From: Streptomyces cavernicola
GTDB lineage: Bacteria; Actinomycetota; Actinomycetes; Streptomycetales; Streptomycetaceae
Reading direction: 5' to 3'
Assembly: GCF_029968035.1 (NCBI RefSeq)
Contig: NZ_JASCIQ010000039.1
Coordinates: 18,211-82,210 of the forward strand
Length of the DNA stretch: 64,000 nucleotides
In this document: positions 7,500 to 15,280 of the stretch, piece by piece
Layout: each line of letters begins with the position of its first letter
Numbering within the stretch: the stretch's first letter is position 1
Translations under genes and position numbers: made by a program
The notes under the pieces: model-generated
Database searches by the model: none
Seen by the model: the letters and a program-made list of their open reading frames with translations, nothing else
Told to the model about the DNA's origin: nothing

Positions 7500-8450
7500 T
7501 CAGGCCCAGAGCTGACCGTGCAGGGCCTCGACCGCGGCGTCCGTGGACGGGGCGGTGTAGATGCCCGTCGACAGGTACTTCCAGCCGCCGTCGGCGACGA
7601 CGAACGCCACGTCCGCCGACTCCCCCGCGGCCTGCGCCTTGCGGGCCACTCCGATGGCCGCGTGCAGGGCCGCGCCCGTCGAGACACCCGCGAAGATGCC
7701 CTCCTGCTGCAGGAGTTCACGGGTACGGGTCACCGCGTCCTGCGAGCCGACGGAGAACCGGGTGGTGAGCACCGCCTCGTCGTACAGCTCGGGGACGAAG
7801 CCCTCGTCGAGGTTGCGCAGGCCGTAGACCAGGTCGTCGTAGCGCGGCTCGGCGGCGACGATCTTGACGTCCGGCTTGTGCTCGCGGAGGTAGCGGCCGA
7901 CGCCCATGAGGGTGCCGGTGGTGCCGAGGCCGGCCACGAAGTGCGTGATGGACGGCAGGTCGGAGAGGATCTCGGGGCCCGTCGTGGCGTAGTGGGCGCC
8001 CGCGTTGTCCGGGTTGCCGTACTGGTAGAGCATCACCCAGTCCGGGTGCTCCGCGGAGAGCTCCTTGGCGACGCGGACGGCGGTGTTGGAGCCGCCCGCG
8101 GCGGGGCTGGAGATGATCTCCGCGCCCCACATGGCGAGCAGTTCGCGGCGCTCGGACGAGGTGTTCTCGGGCATGACGCAGACGATGCGGTAGCCCTTGA
8201 GCTTGGCGGCCATCGCGAGCGAGATGCCGGTGTTGCCGCTGGTCGGCTCCAGGATCGTGCAGCCGGGCGTCAACCGGCCGTCCTTCTCGGCCTGTTCGAT
8301 CATGTGGAGCGCGGGGCGGTCCTTGATCGAGCCGGTCGGGTTACGGTCCTCCAGCTTCGCCCAGATGCGGACGTCGTCGGAGGGCGAGAGCCTCGGCAGC
8401 CGTACGAGCGGGGTGTTGCCGACCGCGGCCAGCGGCGAGTCGTACCGCAT
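7500..8450 (-). CDS. cysM: O-phosphoserine-type cysteine synthase CysM (CysO-dependent)
   Basis: A 316-residue PLP enzyme of the cysteine-synthase family. The PLP lysine is in N-P-T-G-S-I-K-D-R, the cofactor phosphate site is E-P-T-S-G-N-T-G-I-S, and a second glycine loop is G-L-G-T-T-G-T-L-M-G. The partner identifies the subtype: it starts one base after the stop of cysO, the arrangement of the mycobacterial cysO-cysM pair, where CysM uses O-phosphoserine and thiocarboxylated CysO instead of acetylserine and sulfide. It is probably co-transcribed with cysO from the leader-peptide promoter near 8956. Confidence 0.93.
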   Translation of the reverse strand: MRYDSPLAAVGNTPLVRLPRLSPSDDVRIWAKLEDRNPTGSIKDRPALHMIEQAEKDGRLTPGCTILEPTSGNTGISLAMAAKLKGYRIVCVMPENTSSERRELLAMWGAEIISSPAAGGSNTAVRVAKELSAEHPDWVMLYQYGNPDNAGAHYATTGPEILSDLPSITHFVAGLGTTGTLMGVGRYLREHKPDVKIVAAEPRYDDLVYGLRNLDEGFVPELYDEAVLTTRFSVGSQDAVTRTRELLQQEGIFAGVSTGAALHAAIGVARKAQAAGESADVAFVVADGGWKYLSTGIYTAPSTDAAVEALHGQLWA

Positions 8451-8451
8451 A

Positions 8452-8730
8452 TCAGGCCATACCGCCGGCTACGGCCGGGAGGATCGTGATGCTGTCGCCG
8501 TCGGTGAGCTTGGTGGTGATGCCGTCCAGGAAGCGGACGTCCTCGTCGTTCAGGTACACGTTGACGAAGCGGCGCAGCTGGCCCTCCTCCACCAGGCGGG
8601 CCTGGATACCCGCGTGGCGGGACTCCAGGTCGGTGAAGAGCGCGGCGAGGGTGTCGCCGGAGCCCTCGACGGCCTTCGCGCCGTCGGTGTACGTGCGGAG
8701 GATGGTGGGGATGCGGACCTCGATGGCCAT
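8452..8730 (-). CDS. cysO: Sulfur-carrier protein CysO (MoaD/ThiS fold)
   Basis: A 92-residue ubiquitin-like sulfur carrier. The segments V-R-I-P-T-I-L-R-T-Y-T, F-V-N-V-Y-L-N-D-E-D-V-R-F and the end I-L-P-A-V-A-G-G are the CysO hallmarks. The terminal glycine is normally thiocarboxylated and then carries the nascent cysteine. Here two residues, Met-Ala, follow Gly-Gly; the M. tuberculosis protein as I remember it stops at Gly-Gly. The tail would have to be trimmed before activation, and the linked JAB-domain protease (9108-9530) is the obvious candidate. The gene is followed at 1 bp by cysM and preceded by a cysteine-containing leader peptide. Confidence 0.92.
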   Translation of the reverse strand: MAIEVRIPTILRTYTDGAKAVEGSGDTLAALFTDLESRHAGIQARLVEEGQLRRFVNVYLNDEDVRFLDGITTKLTDGDSITILPAVAGGMA

Positions 8731-8842
8731 GGCTGGGGCTCCTGTCGAAGGAAGTCAGGTCGGTGGGCGCGCGGCAGTACGCGCAAGTGCGTGGTGGTGC
8801 GCTGGGAGAGCGCCGCGGCCCGCGGCCGTGCGGCGGCAGGGT

Positions 8843-8944
8843 TCAGCGGGGACAGATGGCGCTGTTGAGCCTGCACAGGTCGACGTGAAGGCGCGCCACG
8901 AGCAGCATGCCCGGCGTCTTGTCGTTCACGTCGTGGGAAACCAT
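8843..8944 (-). CDS. Leader peptide with cysteine codons upstream of cysO-cysM
   Basis: A 33-codon frame running from ATG at 8944 to TGA at 8843. It ends in A-R-L-H-V-D-L-C-R-L-N-S-A-I-C-P-R, the recurring tail of the actinobacterial putative leader peptides found in front of sulfur-assimilation genes. Two of the last ten codons are Cys. By analogy with the mycobacterial Cys-attenuator upstream ORFs, slow translation at the Cys codons under cysteine shortage would change expression of the genes below; that is inference. It lies 112 bp upstream of cysO. A TACGAT -10-like hexamer sits exactly 6 bp before the ATG, suggesting a leaderless mRNA. Confidence 0.8.
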   Translation of the reverse strand: MVSHDVNDKTPGMLLVARLHVDLCRLNSAICPR

Positions 8945-8950
8945 GCGGTC

Positions 8951-8956
8951 ATCGTA
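8951..8956 (-). promoter_or_regulatory. -10-like element for the cysO leader
   Basis: TACGAT on the minus strand, with 6 nt between the hexamer and the leader ATG at 8944, which would place transcription start at or within a base or two of the ATG. No convincing -35 is seen at the ideal distance. Confidence 0.5.
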
Positions 8957-9107
8957 TCGATTCCCGGTCCGGGCCCTGGAATGTGATCTCGGATACTGGA
9001 CGATTTTTGTTCACCACTCGGACATGGGGCGGGTCGCGGCGGCCTCGGCGGACCAGTGCGTACCCCTTCGCACCCCTGTGACCACGACAGAAGCAGCCCG
9101 AGCGGGC

Positions 9108-9530
9108 TCAGTAGGCCTCGACGACCTTGACCTCTTCCTCGGTGACCTCGCCGTCCACGATCCGGTACGAGCGGAACTGGAAGTCGCCGAGACCGTCGGC
9201 GTCGGCCGTCGAGACCAGGACGTAGTGGGCGCCGGGCTCGTTCGCGTACGAGATGTCGGTGCGGGAGGGGTAGGCCTCGGTGGCGGTGTGCGAGTGGTAG
9301 ATGACGACGGGCTCCTCGTCCCGGTCGTCCATCTCGCGGTAGAGCTTCAGCAGGTCGCCCGAGTCGAACTCGTAGAACGTGGGCGAGCGGGCCGCGTTCA
9401 GCATGGGGATGAAGCGCTCGGGCCGGCCCTCGCCGACCGGGCCGGCGACGACGCCGCACGCCTCGTCGGGGTGGTCCTCTCGCGCGTGGGCGACGATCTG
9501 GTCGTGCAGGGCCTGGGTGATGGTCAGCAT
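9108..9530 (-). CDS. mec: JAB/MPN-domain metallopeptidase (CysO-cysteine hydrolase, Mec)
   Basis: A 140-residue JAMM zinc peptidase. The metal motif is seen as E-E-P-V-V-I-Y-H-S-H-T-A-T-E-A-Y-P-S-R-T-D, i.e. H-x-H then the distal Asp, with a Glu in the N-terminal H-P-D-E-A-C-G-V-V-A-G segment. In mycobacteria Mec releases cysteine from the CysO-cysteine adduct made by CysM. It lies just upstream of cysO-cysM on the same strand, completing the set. Two starts are possible, 9530 (M-L-T-I) and 9536 (M-R-M-L-T-I). No ribosome site precedes either, because the terminator of the previous gene ends only about 10 bp upstream on this strand; translation may be leaderless. Confidence 0.9.
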   Translation of the reverse strand: MLTITQALHDQIVAHAREDHPDEACGVVAGPVGEGRPERFIPMLNAARSPTFYEFDSGDLLKLYREMDDRDEEPVVIYHSHTATEAYPSRTDISYANEPGAHYVLVSTADADGLGDFQFRSYRIVDGEVTEEEVKVVEAY

Positions 9531-9545
9531 GCGCATGAGGATAGG

Positions 9546-9582
9546 CAGATGGGCCGCGGATCCGAGATCCGCGGCCCATCTG
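9546..9582 (-). terminator. Terminator between the amino-acid permease and mec
   Basis: Perfect 16-bp stem (9546-9561 and 9567-9582) with a 5-nt loop, rich in GGGCCGCGGAT. Next to it a 12-bp unit TGAGACGACTGC is repeated twice and a third time in part (9584-9613). Confidence 0.85.
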
Positions 9583-9646
9583 GTGAGACGACTGCTGAGA
9601 CGACTGCTGAGACGGGGACCGGGTTGCGGTCGGGCCGTCCGGCCGG

Positions 9647-11116
9647 TCAGGCCTTGGCGTCCTCCGGGGCGTTCCCTGCGGCCGACTTGCGGCGCTGGAT
9701 GGCGAGGTAGCCGATGCCGAGGATCAGACCCCAGACCGGGGCTGCGTAGAGCGAGATCCGGGAGTCCGGGTCCAGGGCCATGAGCACGATGACCAGGCCG
9801 ATGAAGGCCAGGGCGAAGGTGCTCGTGTACGGGGCGCCGGGGGCCTTGAAGCTGGACTGCGGGAGTTCGCCGCGGTCGGCCTTGCGGCGGTAGCGGAGCT
9901 GGCTGATCAGGATCATGATCCAGGCCCACATGCCGGAGATGGTGGCGAAGGAGACGACGAGCTCGAAGGCCTTGCCCGGGTCCATGTAGTTGAGCACGAC
10001 GCCGAAGAGCATCAGGCCGGCCGAGACGCTGGTGCCGATGAGCGGCAGGCCCTTCTTGGACAGCTTGGTGAAGATCTTCGGGCCCTGGCCGTTGAGCGCC
10101 AGGTCGCGCAGCATGCGGCCGGTGGAGTACATGCCGGAGTTGCAGGAGGAGAGCGCGGCGGTGAGGACCACGAAGTTCACGATCGCGGCGCCGACGCCGA
10201 GGCCCATCTTCTCGAAGGCGGCGACGAACGGGCTGACGCCGGGCTGGAAGTGGGTCCAGGGCACGACCGAGAGGATCATGATCAGCGCGCCGATGTAGAA
10301 GACGGCGATGCGCCACGGCACGGTGTTGATGGCCTTGGGCAGCACGGTCTTCGGGTCCTTGGACTCGCCCGCGGTGACGCCGACCAGCTCGACGGCGAGG
10401 AAGGCGAACATGACCATCTGCAGGGTCATGAGGGTGGAGCCGATGCCGTTCGGGAAGAAGCCGCCCTGGTCCCACAGCATGGTGACGGAGGCGGTGTCGC
10501 CGGCGTCGGAGAAGCCGACGGTGAGGATGCCGGCGCAGATCAGGATCATGCCGACGATCGCGGTGACCTTGACCATCGAGAACCAGAACTCCAGCTCACC
10601 GAAGAGCTTCACGGAGATCAGGTTCGCGCCGAAGAGGATCACGGTGAATATCAGGGCGAAGACCCATTGCGGCTGATTGAGCCAGCCGTCCGCGTTCTTC
10701 GTCCAGAACTGCATGTACTGGGCCGCGGCGGTGACCTCGGTCATGCCGGTGATGACCCAGAAGAGCCAGTACGTCCAGCCCGTCACGAAGCCCGCGAACG
10801 GGCCGATGAACTCACGGGCGTACTCCGAGAAGGATCCCGAGACCGGGCGGTACATGAGGAGCTCGCCGAGCGCCCGCATGATGAAGAAGATGACCAGGCC
10901 CGCGAGTGCGTAGGCCAGGATCAGGCTCGGGCCGGCTTTGTGGATGCCCTTGCCCGCGCCGAGGAACAGGCCGGTGCCGATGGCGCCGCCGATCGCGATC
11001 ATCTGGATCTGCCGGGCTCCGAGCCCGCGCTGGTAACCCTCGCCGCCCTCGGGCGACTCGCCGCCTTGCACGGCCTCATTGGGGTCGTACTGCTTGTCGA
11101 CCTGCACTGAGGTCAT
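9647..11116 (-). CDS. Amino-acid permease, APC superfamily (AAT type)
   Basis: A 489-residue polytopic transporter with twelve predicted helices. The first helix carries I-A-I-G-G-A-I-G-T-G-L-F-L-G-A-G, the substrate-binding signature of the AAT family (GabP, CycA, LysP, ProY). G-E-L-L-M-Y-R-P-V-S-G-S-F-S-E-Y-A follows, and a conserved E-L-V-G-V-T-A-G-E segment appears mid-protein. The ATG at 11116 is preceded by GGAGAAAGG; further upstream the frame runs through an AT-richer promoter region. Substrate cannot be assigned from sequence; a proton-coupled amino-acid importer is likely. It is monocistronic, with a terminator after the stop. Confidence 0.9.
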   Translation of the reverse strand: MTSVQVDKQYDPNEAVQGGESPEGGEGYQRGLGARQIQMIAIGGAIGTGLFLGAGKGIHKAGPSLILAYALAGLVIFFIMRALGELLMYRPVSGSFSEYAREFIGPFAGFVTGWTYWLFWVITGMTEVTAAAQYMQFWTKNADGWLNQPQWVFALIFTVILFGANLISVKLFGELEFWFSMVKVTAIVGMILICAGILTVGFSDAGDTASVTMLWDQGGFFPNGIGSTLMTLQMVMFAFLAVELVGVTAGESKDPKTVLPKAINTVPWRIAVFYIGALIMILSVVPWTHFQPGVSPFVAAFEKMGLGVGAAIVNFVVLTAALSSCNSGMYSTGRMLRDLALNGQGPKIFTKLSKKGLPLIGTSVSAGLMLFGVVLNYMDPGKAFELVVSFATISGMWAWIMILISQLRYRRKADRGELPQSSFKAPGAPYTSTFALAFIGLVIVLMALDPDSRISLYAAPVWGLILGIGYLAIQRRKSAAGNAPEDAKA

Positions 11117-11541
11117 GTTTGTGCGCCTTTCTCCATGACGATCCGTGCCGTACGTCGTACTGGCCCGGATCGGGTCCCGATCCCCCCGGATGTGGATGGA
11201 GCTGTGCCTATCGGCGTTCGGCCGACGGGGCGCCCTCGCAAGGACATGGGTGGCGTCCCGCGAGTGGTCGTGAACATTTATCACGGCCGTAACAGTGATC
11301 AACGGCCGAAAATGTGGCGCACACCACGGACATAGCTGGGCAAATCGCCCAGAGAGCGATGAAAACTGGCCACGCCGGTGACGCGATCGTTATCCGGATT
11401 TGAGTGTCCGTTGAGCGAACGGACTCCTCGGTCGGATAGGTGCTACAGGCACGTACATTCGCATACGTACGGCGGGATCGGAGCGTCGGTCCAGAGTTCG
11501 GGCGACAGGGTCCAGGAACCGGGATCCAAGGGCCAGGAGGT
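11117..11541. other. Intergenic region, 425 bp, promoter of the permease
   Basis: No supportable gene. The part nearest the permease is AT-richer than its surroundings and contains the related inverted motifs CACGGCCGT and AACGGCCG around 11282-11310. A 7-bp inverted repeat (GTCCGTT 11406-11412, AACGGAC 11418-11424) lies further from the start. These may be operator or processing sites, but nothing identifies a regulator. Confidence 0.5.
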
Positions 11542-12135
11542 TCAGGGCATCAGTGTCTCGACGAGCGTCTCCTGCAGGCCGCCGAGCCAGAGGTACGCCA
11601 TCACCATCGGCTTGCGCGGATCACTGTCCGGCAGGCGGTAAAGCAGGTCCGTGTCCTCCTCGGCGATGACGTCGAGGCGGGCGGCGAGCGCGAGCCGCAG
11701 GTCGTTGAGCGAGCCGAGCCACTGCCGGGACTCGTCCGCGGACAGCTTGAGCACCGCGCCGCTCTCGCCGCCGACGGTGAGCGCGTCGAGGGAGCGGACC
11801 ACCGCGAGGGCGTTCTCCCGCTTGCCCGCGCGCAGGTCGTTCTCCGTGAACCGCCTGAACTCGGCGGAGTACGCCTTGAGTTGATCGTCCGGCACGGCCT
11901 CGGGGTCGCCGTACGCGTCAGGGAAGAGGCGCTGCAGGACCGGGTCGGTCGGGGGCTCGCTCGGGCCCTCGGCGAAGAGGTCGGCGAGTGGGTCGGACTC
12001 CTCGTCGGCGCCGCCGGGCCCCGGGCCGATCAGTTCGAGCAGCTGGACCGCGAGGGAGCGCAGGATGGAGATCTCGACCTCGTCGAGCGGGACGGCGGCG
12101 CCGCCGCCCGGGACCGGTTCGAACTGGCCGGCCAT
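11542..12135 (-). CDS. DUF2017 family protein
   Basis: A 197-residue soluble protein of unknown function that in actinobacteria almost always follows clpS. It has an acidic N-terminal half with a P-L-D-E-V-E start after a short Gly/Ala linker, and a mostly helical C-terminus containing L-Y-R-L-P-D-S-D-P-R-K-P and L-G-G-L-Q-E-T-L. The ATG at 12135 overlaps the clpS stop as TGATG, so the two are translationally coupled; ten extra codons upstream would overlap clpS further and are not used. The link with ClpS suggests a role around ClpAP/ClpCP proteolysis, which is inference. Confidence 0.88.
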   Translation of the reverse strand: MAGQFEPVPGGGAAVPLDEVEISILRSLAVQLLELIGPGPGGADEESDPLADLFAEGPSEPPTDPVLQRLFPDAYGDPEAVPDDQLKAYSAEFRRFTENDLRAGKRENALAVVRSLDALTVGGESGAVLKLSADESRQWLGSLNDLRLALAARLDVIAEEDTDLLYRLPDSDPRKPMVMAYLWLGGLQETLVETLMP

Positions 12136-12458
12136 CAGGTGCGGTCCTGGCTCATCGTCGCCCACAGTCCGTAGCCGTGCATGGCCTGGACGTCGCGCTC
12201 CATCTCCTCGCGCGTGCCGCTGGAGACCACGGCGCGGCCCTTGTGGTGGACGTCGAGCATCAGTTTGTGCGCCTTGTCCTTGGAGTAGCCGAAGTAGCTC
12301 TGGAAGACATACGTCACGTAGCTCATGAGGTTCACGGGGTCGTTGTGAACGATCGTGACCCAGGGGACGTCGGGCTCGGTCACGGCGGAGACCTCCTCCA
12401 CCGACTCGGGCTTGACCTCTACGGGAGACACATCAGGAGCCACACTCACCTGCCCCAT
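12135..12458 (-). CDS. clpS: ATP-dependent Clp protease adaptor ClpS
   Basis: A 107-residue N-end-rule adaptor that delivers substrates with bulky N-terminal residues to ClpA/ClpC. The core W-V-T-I-V-H-N-D-P-V-N-L-M-S-Y-V is the ClpS substrate-pocket motif, with the Asn-Asp pair and Met gate, followed by M-L-D-V-H-H-K-G-R-A and a terminal G-L-W-A-T-M. The N-terminal 35 residues are variable and acidic, as usual. ATG 12458 is preferred to an earlier one that adds a Gly/Ser-rich stretch. It is divergent from pncB. Confidence 0.95.
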   Translation of the reverse strand: MGQVSVAPDVSPVEVKPESVEEVSAVTEPDVPWVTIVHNDPVNLMSYVTYVFQSYFGYSKDKAHKLMLDVHHKGRAVVSSGTREEMERDVQAMHGYGLWATMSQDRT

Positions 12459-12590
12459 GCTGCCACTTGGGCCCCCGCCCCGCACAAACGGCCCTGCCGG
12501 GAGAGGGTTCCGCCCTCGCGGAACGGGGCCTGCGTCACAATCGGACCCTAGAAATCGTCAAGGTGACGAAATGGGGGTAGCATCCCGGCC

Positions 12591-13940
12591 ATGAACAGTG
12601 GGCCTATGAACTCTGCGGACCTCGGGCTGCCCGTGGACGTGCCGTCGACGGCGCTCTTCACGGACCACTACGAGCTGACCATGCTGCAGGCCGCCCTCAG
12701 GGCGGGCACGGCCGAGCGCCGCTCGGTCTTCGAGGTGTTCACGCGCAGGCTCCCCGAGGGGCGCCGGTACGGCGTCGTCGCGGGCACCGGACGCGTCCTG
12801 GACGCCGTGGAGAACTTCCGCTTCGACGACGGCGTGCTCGGCTTCCTGCGGGACCGCCGCGTCGTCGACGAGCCCACCCTGGAGTGGCTCGCCGGCTACC
12901 GCTTCCGCGGCGACATCTGGGGCTACCCGGAGGGCGAGGTGTACTTCCCCGGCTCGCCGATCCTGCGGGTCGAGGGCTCCTTCGCGGAGTGCGTGCTCCT
13001 GGAGACCGTGATCCTGTCGATCCTCAACCACGACTCGGCGATCGCCGCGGCCGCCTCCCGGATGTCGGCCGCGGCGGGCGGGCGCGGCCTGATCGAGATG
13101 GGCGCCCGCCGCACCCACGAGCTGGCCGCGGTGGCCGCGTCCCGGGCCGCGTACGTCGGCGGCTTCGAGGCCACCTCGGACCTGGCCGCAGGCTTCCGCT
13201 ACGACATCCCCACCGTCGGCACCTCGGCGCACGCGTTCACGCTCCTGCACGACAGCGAGCGGGACGCCTTCACCGCCCAGGTGGACACCCTCGGCCGGGG
13301 CACGACCCTGCTCGTCGACACGTACGACGTGGCCGAGGCGGTGCGGCTCGCCGTCGAGGTGGCCGGTCCTGAGCTCGGCGCGGTCCGGATCGACTCCGGC
13401 GACCTGCTGCTCGTCGCGCACCGGGTACGGCAGCAGCTGGACGAGCTCGGCGCCACCGACACCAAGATCGTGGTCACCTCGGACCTGGACGAGTACGCCA
13501 TCGCCTCGCTCGGGGCCGCGCCCGTGGACGCGTACGGCGTGGGCACGCAGCTGGTCACCGGGTCCGGACACCCGACCTGCTCGATGGTCTACAAGCTGGT
13601 GGCGCGGGCCAAGTCCGCCGATCCGAAGGCGCCGCTCGAACCGGTGGCGAAGAAGTCGATGGGCGCCAAGTCCTCACGCGGCGGCCGCAAGTGGGCCGCG
13701 CGCCGCCTGGACGAGGACGGCGTCGCCGAGGCCGAGGTCGTCGGCACCGGGCCGGTCCCCGCCGACCTGGTCGACCGGCAGCTGCTCGTCGAGCTGGTCA
13801 AGGGCGGCGAGGTGGTGGCCCGTGAACCGCTGGACGCGGTGCGCGCCCGGCACAAGGCGGCCCGCGACCTGCTGCCGCTCTCCGCCACGCAGCTCTCGCG
13901 CGGCGAGGCCGTCATCCCCACGGAGCTCGTCTCGCCGTGA
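12591..13940 (+). CDS. pncB: Nicotinate phosphoribosyltransferase
   Basis: A 449-residue enzyme making nicotinate mononucleotide from nicotinate and PRPP in the NAD salvage (Preiss-Handler) pathway. The N-terminal L-F-T-D-H-Y-E-L-T-M is the family start. F-E-V-F-T-R-R-L-P, the histidine-bearing T-V-G-T-S-A-H-A-F region and V-R-I-D-S-G-D-L are also present. Either the ATG at 12591 or the one at 12606 could be used. It lies next to a nicotinamidase gene in the same direction, so nicotinamide is deamidated and then captured. Confidence 0.95.
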   Translation: MNSGPMNSADLGLPVDVPSTALFTDHYELTMLQAALRAGTAERRSVFEVFTRRLPEGRRYGVVAGTGRVLDAVENFRFDDGVLGFLRDRRVVDEPTLEWLAGYRFRGDIWGYPEGEVYFPGSPILRVEGSFAECVLLETVILSILNHDSAIAAAASRMSAAAGGRGLIEMGARRTHELAAVAASRAAYVGGFEATSDLAAGFRYDIPTVGTSAHAFTLLHDSERDAFTAQVDTLGRGTTLLVDTYDVAEAVRLAVEVAGPELGAVRIDSGDLLLVAHRVRQQLDELGATDTKIVVTSDLDEYAIASLGAAPVDAYGVGTQLVTGSGHPTCSMVYKLVARAKSADPKAPLEPVAKKSMGAKSSRGGRKWAARRLDEDGVAEAEVVGTGPVPADLVDRQLLVELVKGGEVVAREPLDAVRARHKAARDLLPLSATQLSRGEAVIPTELVSP

Positions 13941-14063
13941 GCGGGCGCGCATGAACGCACGGGGAGGGGGAATGCAACGGCCGTCCCCCTCTACCCCCCT
14001 CTGAGCATCCGAATAAGCCGAAGCCTCCGAATAATCCGAAGCATCCAGCCGAAGGACACCATC

Positions 14064-14651
14064 ATGCGCCGCGCCTTGATCGTCGTGGATGTGCAGAACG
14101 ACTTCTGTGAGGGCGGCAGCCTCGCCGTCGCCGGCGGCGCGGACGTCGCCGCGGCGGTCACGGATCTGATCGGCCAGGCGGCCGGTGCGGGCTACCAGCA
14201 CGTGGTCGCCACCCGCGACCACCACATCGCCCCCGGCGACCACTTCTCCGACCGCCCGGACTTCGTGCACAGCTGGCCCGCGCACTGCGTCGCCGGCACC
14301 GAGGGCGTCGGCTTCCACCCGAACTTCGCCCCTGCGGTCGCCTCGGGCGCGGTCGACGCGGTCTTCGACAAGGGCGCGTACACGGCTGCGTACAGCGGGT
14401 TCGAGGGGGCCGACGAGAACGGGACGCCGCTGGCGCGGTGGTTGCGGGCGCGGGAGGTGAGCGAGGTCGACGTCGTCGGGATCGCCACGGATCACTGCGT
14501 GCGGGCCACTGCGTTGGACGCGGCTCGGGAGGGGTTCCGGACGAAGGTGCTCCTGGATCTGACCGCCGGGGTCTCGGCGGAGTCCACCCAGCGGGCGCTG
14601 GACGAGCTCCGCTCGGCGGGCGTCGAACTCACAGGCAAGCCGGTGGTCTGA
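14064..14651 (+). CDS. pncA: Nicotinamidase / isochorismatase-family hydrolase
   Basis: A 195-residue cysteine hydrolase. The start L-I-V-V-D-V-Q-N-D-F-C holds the catalytic Asp, F-D-K-G-A-Y the catalytic Lys, and G-I-A-T-D-H-C-V-R-A-T the nucleophilic Cys near residue 144. Metal-binding residues are in T-R-D-H-H and D-F-V-H-S-W-P-x-H-C. These features mark it as a true nicotinamidase (PncA) rather than a generic isochorismatase. It lies 123 bp after pncB; the gap has an unusual AT-richer run of ATCCGAA/GCCGAAGC units (about 14006-14056). Confidence 0.92.
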   Translation: MRRALIVVDVQNDFCEGGSLAVAGGADVAAAVTDLIGQAAGAGYQHVVATRDHHIAPGDHFSDRPDFVHSWPAHCVAGTEGVGFHPNFAPAVASGAVDAVFDKGAYTAAYSGFEGADENGTPLARWLRAREVSEVDVVGIATDHCVRATALDAAREGFRTKVLLDLTAGVSAESTQRALDELRSAGVELTGKPVV

Positions 14652-14652
14652 T

Positions 14653-14833
14653 CCCCTCCCCGCCCCTTCCCGAAAGTCCTGCGGACAGCTCCGGGGGCCA
14701 GCCCCCGGACCCCCGCTGCTCAATCGCCGCAGGGGCTGATTTTCAGGGGCGCGGGGAACTGCGCGACCAGCCACGATGGCGCGGCAGACGGGTGACAGCC
14801 GACGACAGTCTCTCGGGAAGGGGCGGGGAGGGG
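14653..14833. repeat. Intergenic repeat element, copy B, with terminal inverted repeats
   Basis: A 181-bp element bounded by perfect 21-bp inverted repeats (14653-14673 and 14813-14833, CCCCTCCCCGCCCCTTCCCGA). Inside are a C-rich hairpin, a TCAATCGCCGCAGGGGCTGA unit (about 14720-14739) and the core GGGGCGCGGGGAACTGCG (14746-14763) followed by ACCAGCCACGATGGCGCGG. It starts 1 bp after the pncA stop and ends 10 bp before the 3' end of the converging gene, so it fills the convergent gap exactly. Confidence 0.85.
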
Positions 14834-14843
14834 AGGGGAGAGT

Positions 14844-15164
14844 TCAGGCCGTCCTGGCCGGTCGGAGCAAGGACCGGATCGGGTGCCAGAGCTCCGAGAC
14901 CTCGTCCGGCGCCGTGCGCCATATCAGGCCGTCCGGATGATGCAGGACGGCCGTGACCTCATCGGGCGTCGGCGGATGCGTGTTGCCCCGCAGATACACC
15001 GCCCGCAGGCCCAGATTGCGGAGCCTGGTCAGGGCTCGCGCTCGGTTCGCGGCATGTACGAGGACCCGTACATGACTCTGCTCGCCCAGTGGGCTCGGCA
15101 GGGTCAGGGCCACCACGACGCTGCCTCCCGGCAGCTTGCTGAAGCCTCCTCCAGCCATCGACAT
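14844..15164 (-). CDS. Conserved hypothetical protein
   Basis: A 106-residue basic protein with no recognised domain. It starts M-S-M-A-G-G-G-F-S-K-L-P-G-G-S-V-V-V-A-L and contains A-V-L-H-H-P-D-G-L-I-W-R, giving an alpha/beta look with conserved His and Trp. A GTG one codon upstream (15167) is an alternative start. It lies alone between the repeat element and the protease gene. I recall a similar protein at this position in other Streptomyces, so it is probably real, but its role is unknown. Confidence 0.65.
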   Translation of the reverse strand: MSMAGGGFSKLPGGSVVVALTLPSPLGEQSHVRVLVHAANRARALTRLRNLGLRAVYLRGNTHPPTPDEVTAVLHHPDGLIWRTAPDEVSELWHPIRSLLRPARTA

Positions 15165-15220
15165 CACACCCCCGTGAGACGTTGCGTCAATAAGGAACTC
15201 ACAGGACGCACCTAAACACG

Positions 15221-15254
15221 ATCGGCCGCGACCCGCTAGAGGGTCACGGCCGAT
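15221..15254 (-). terminator. Terminator of the InhA-type protease gene
   Basis: 14-bp arms (15221-15234 and 15241-15254), loop GCTAGA; the single mismatch is a U-G wobble when read as minus-strand RNA. It lies 27 bp past the stop. Confidence 0.75.
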
Positions 15255-15280
15255 ACGTCTTTGACCAGCGGAAATATGGC

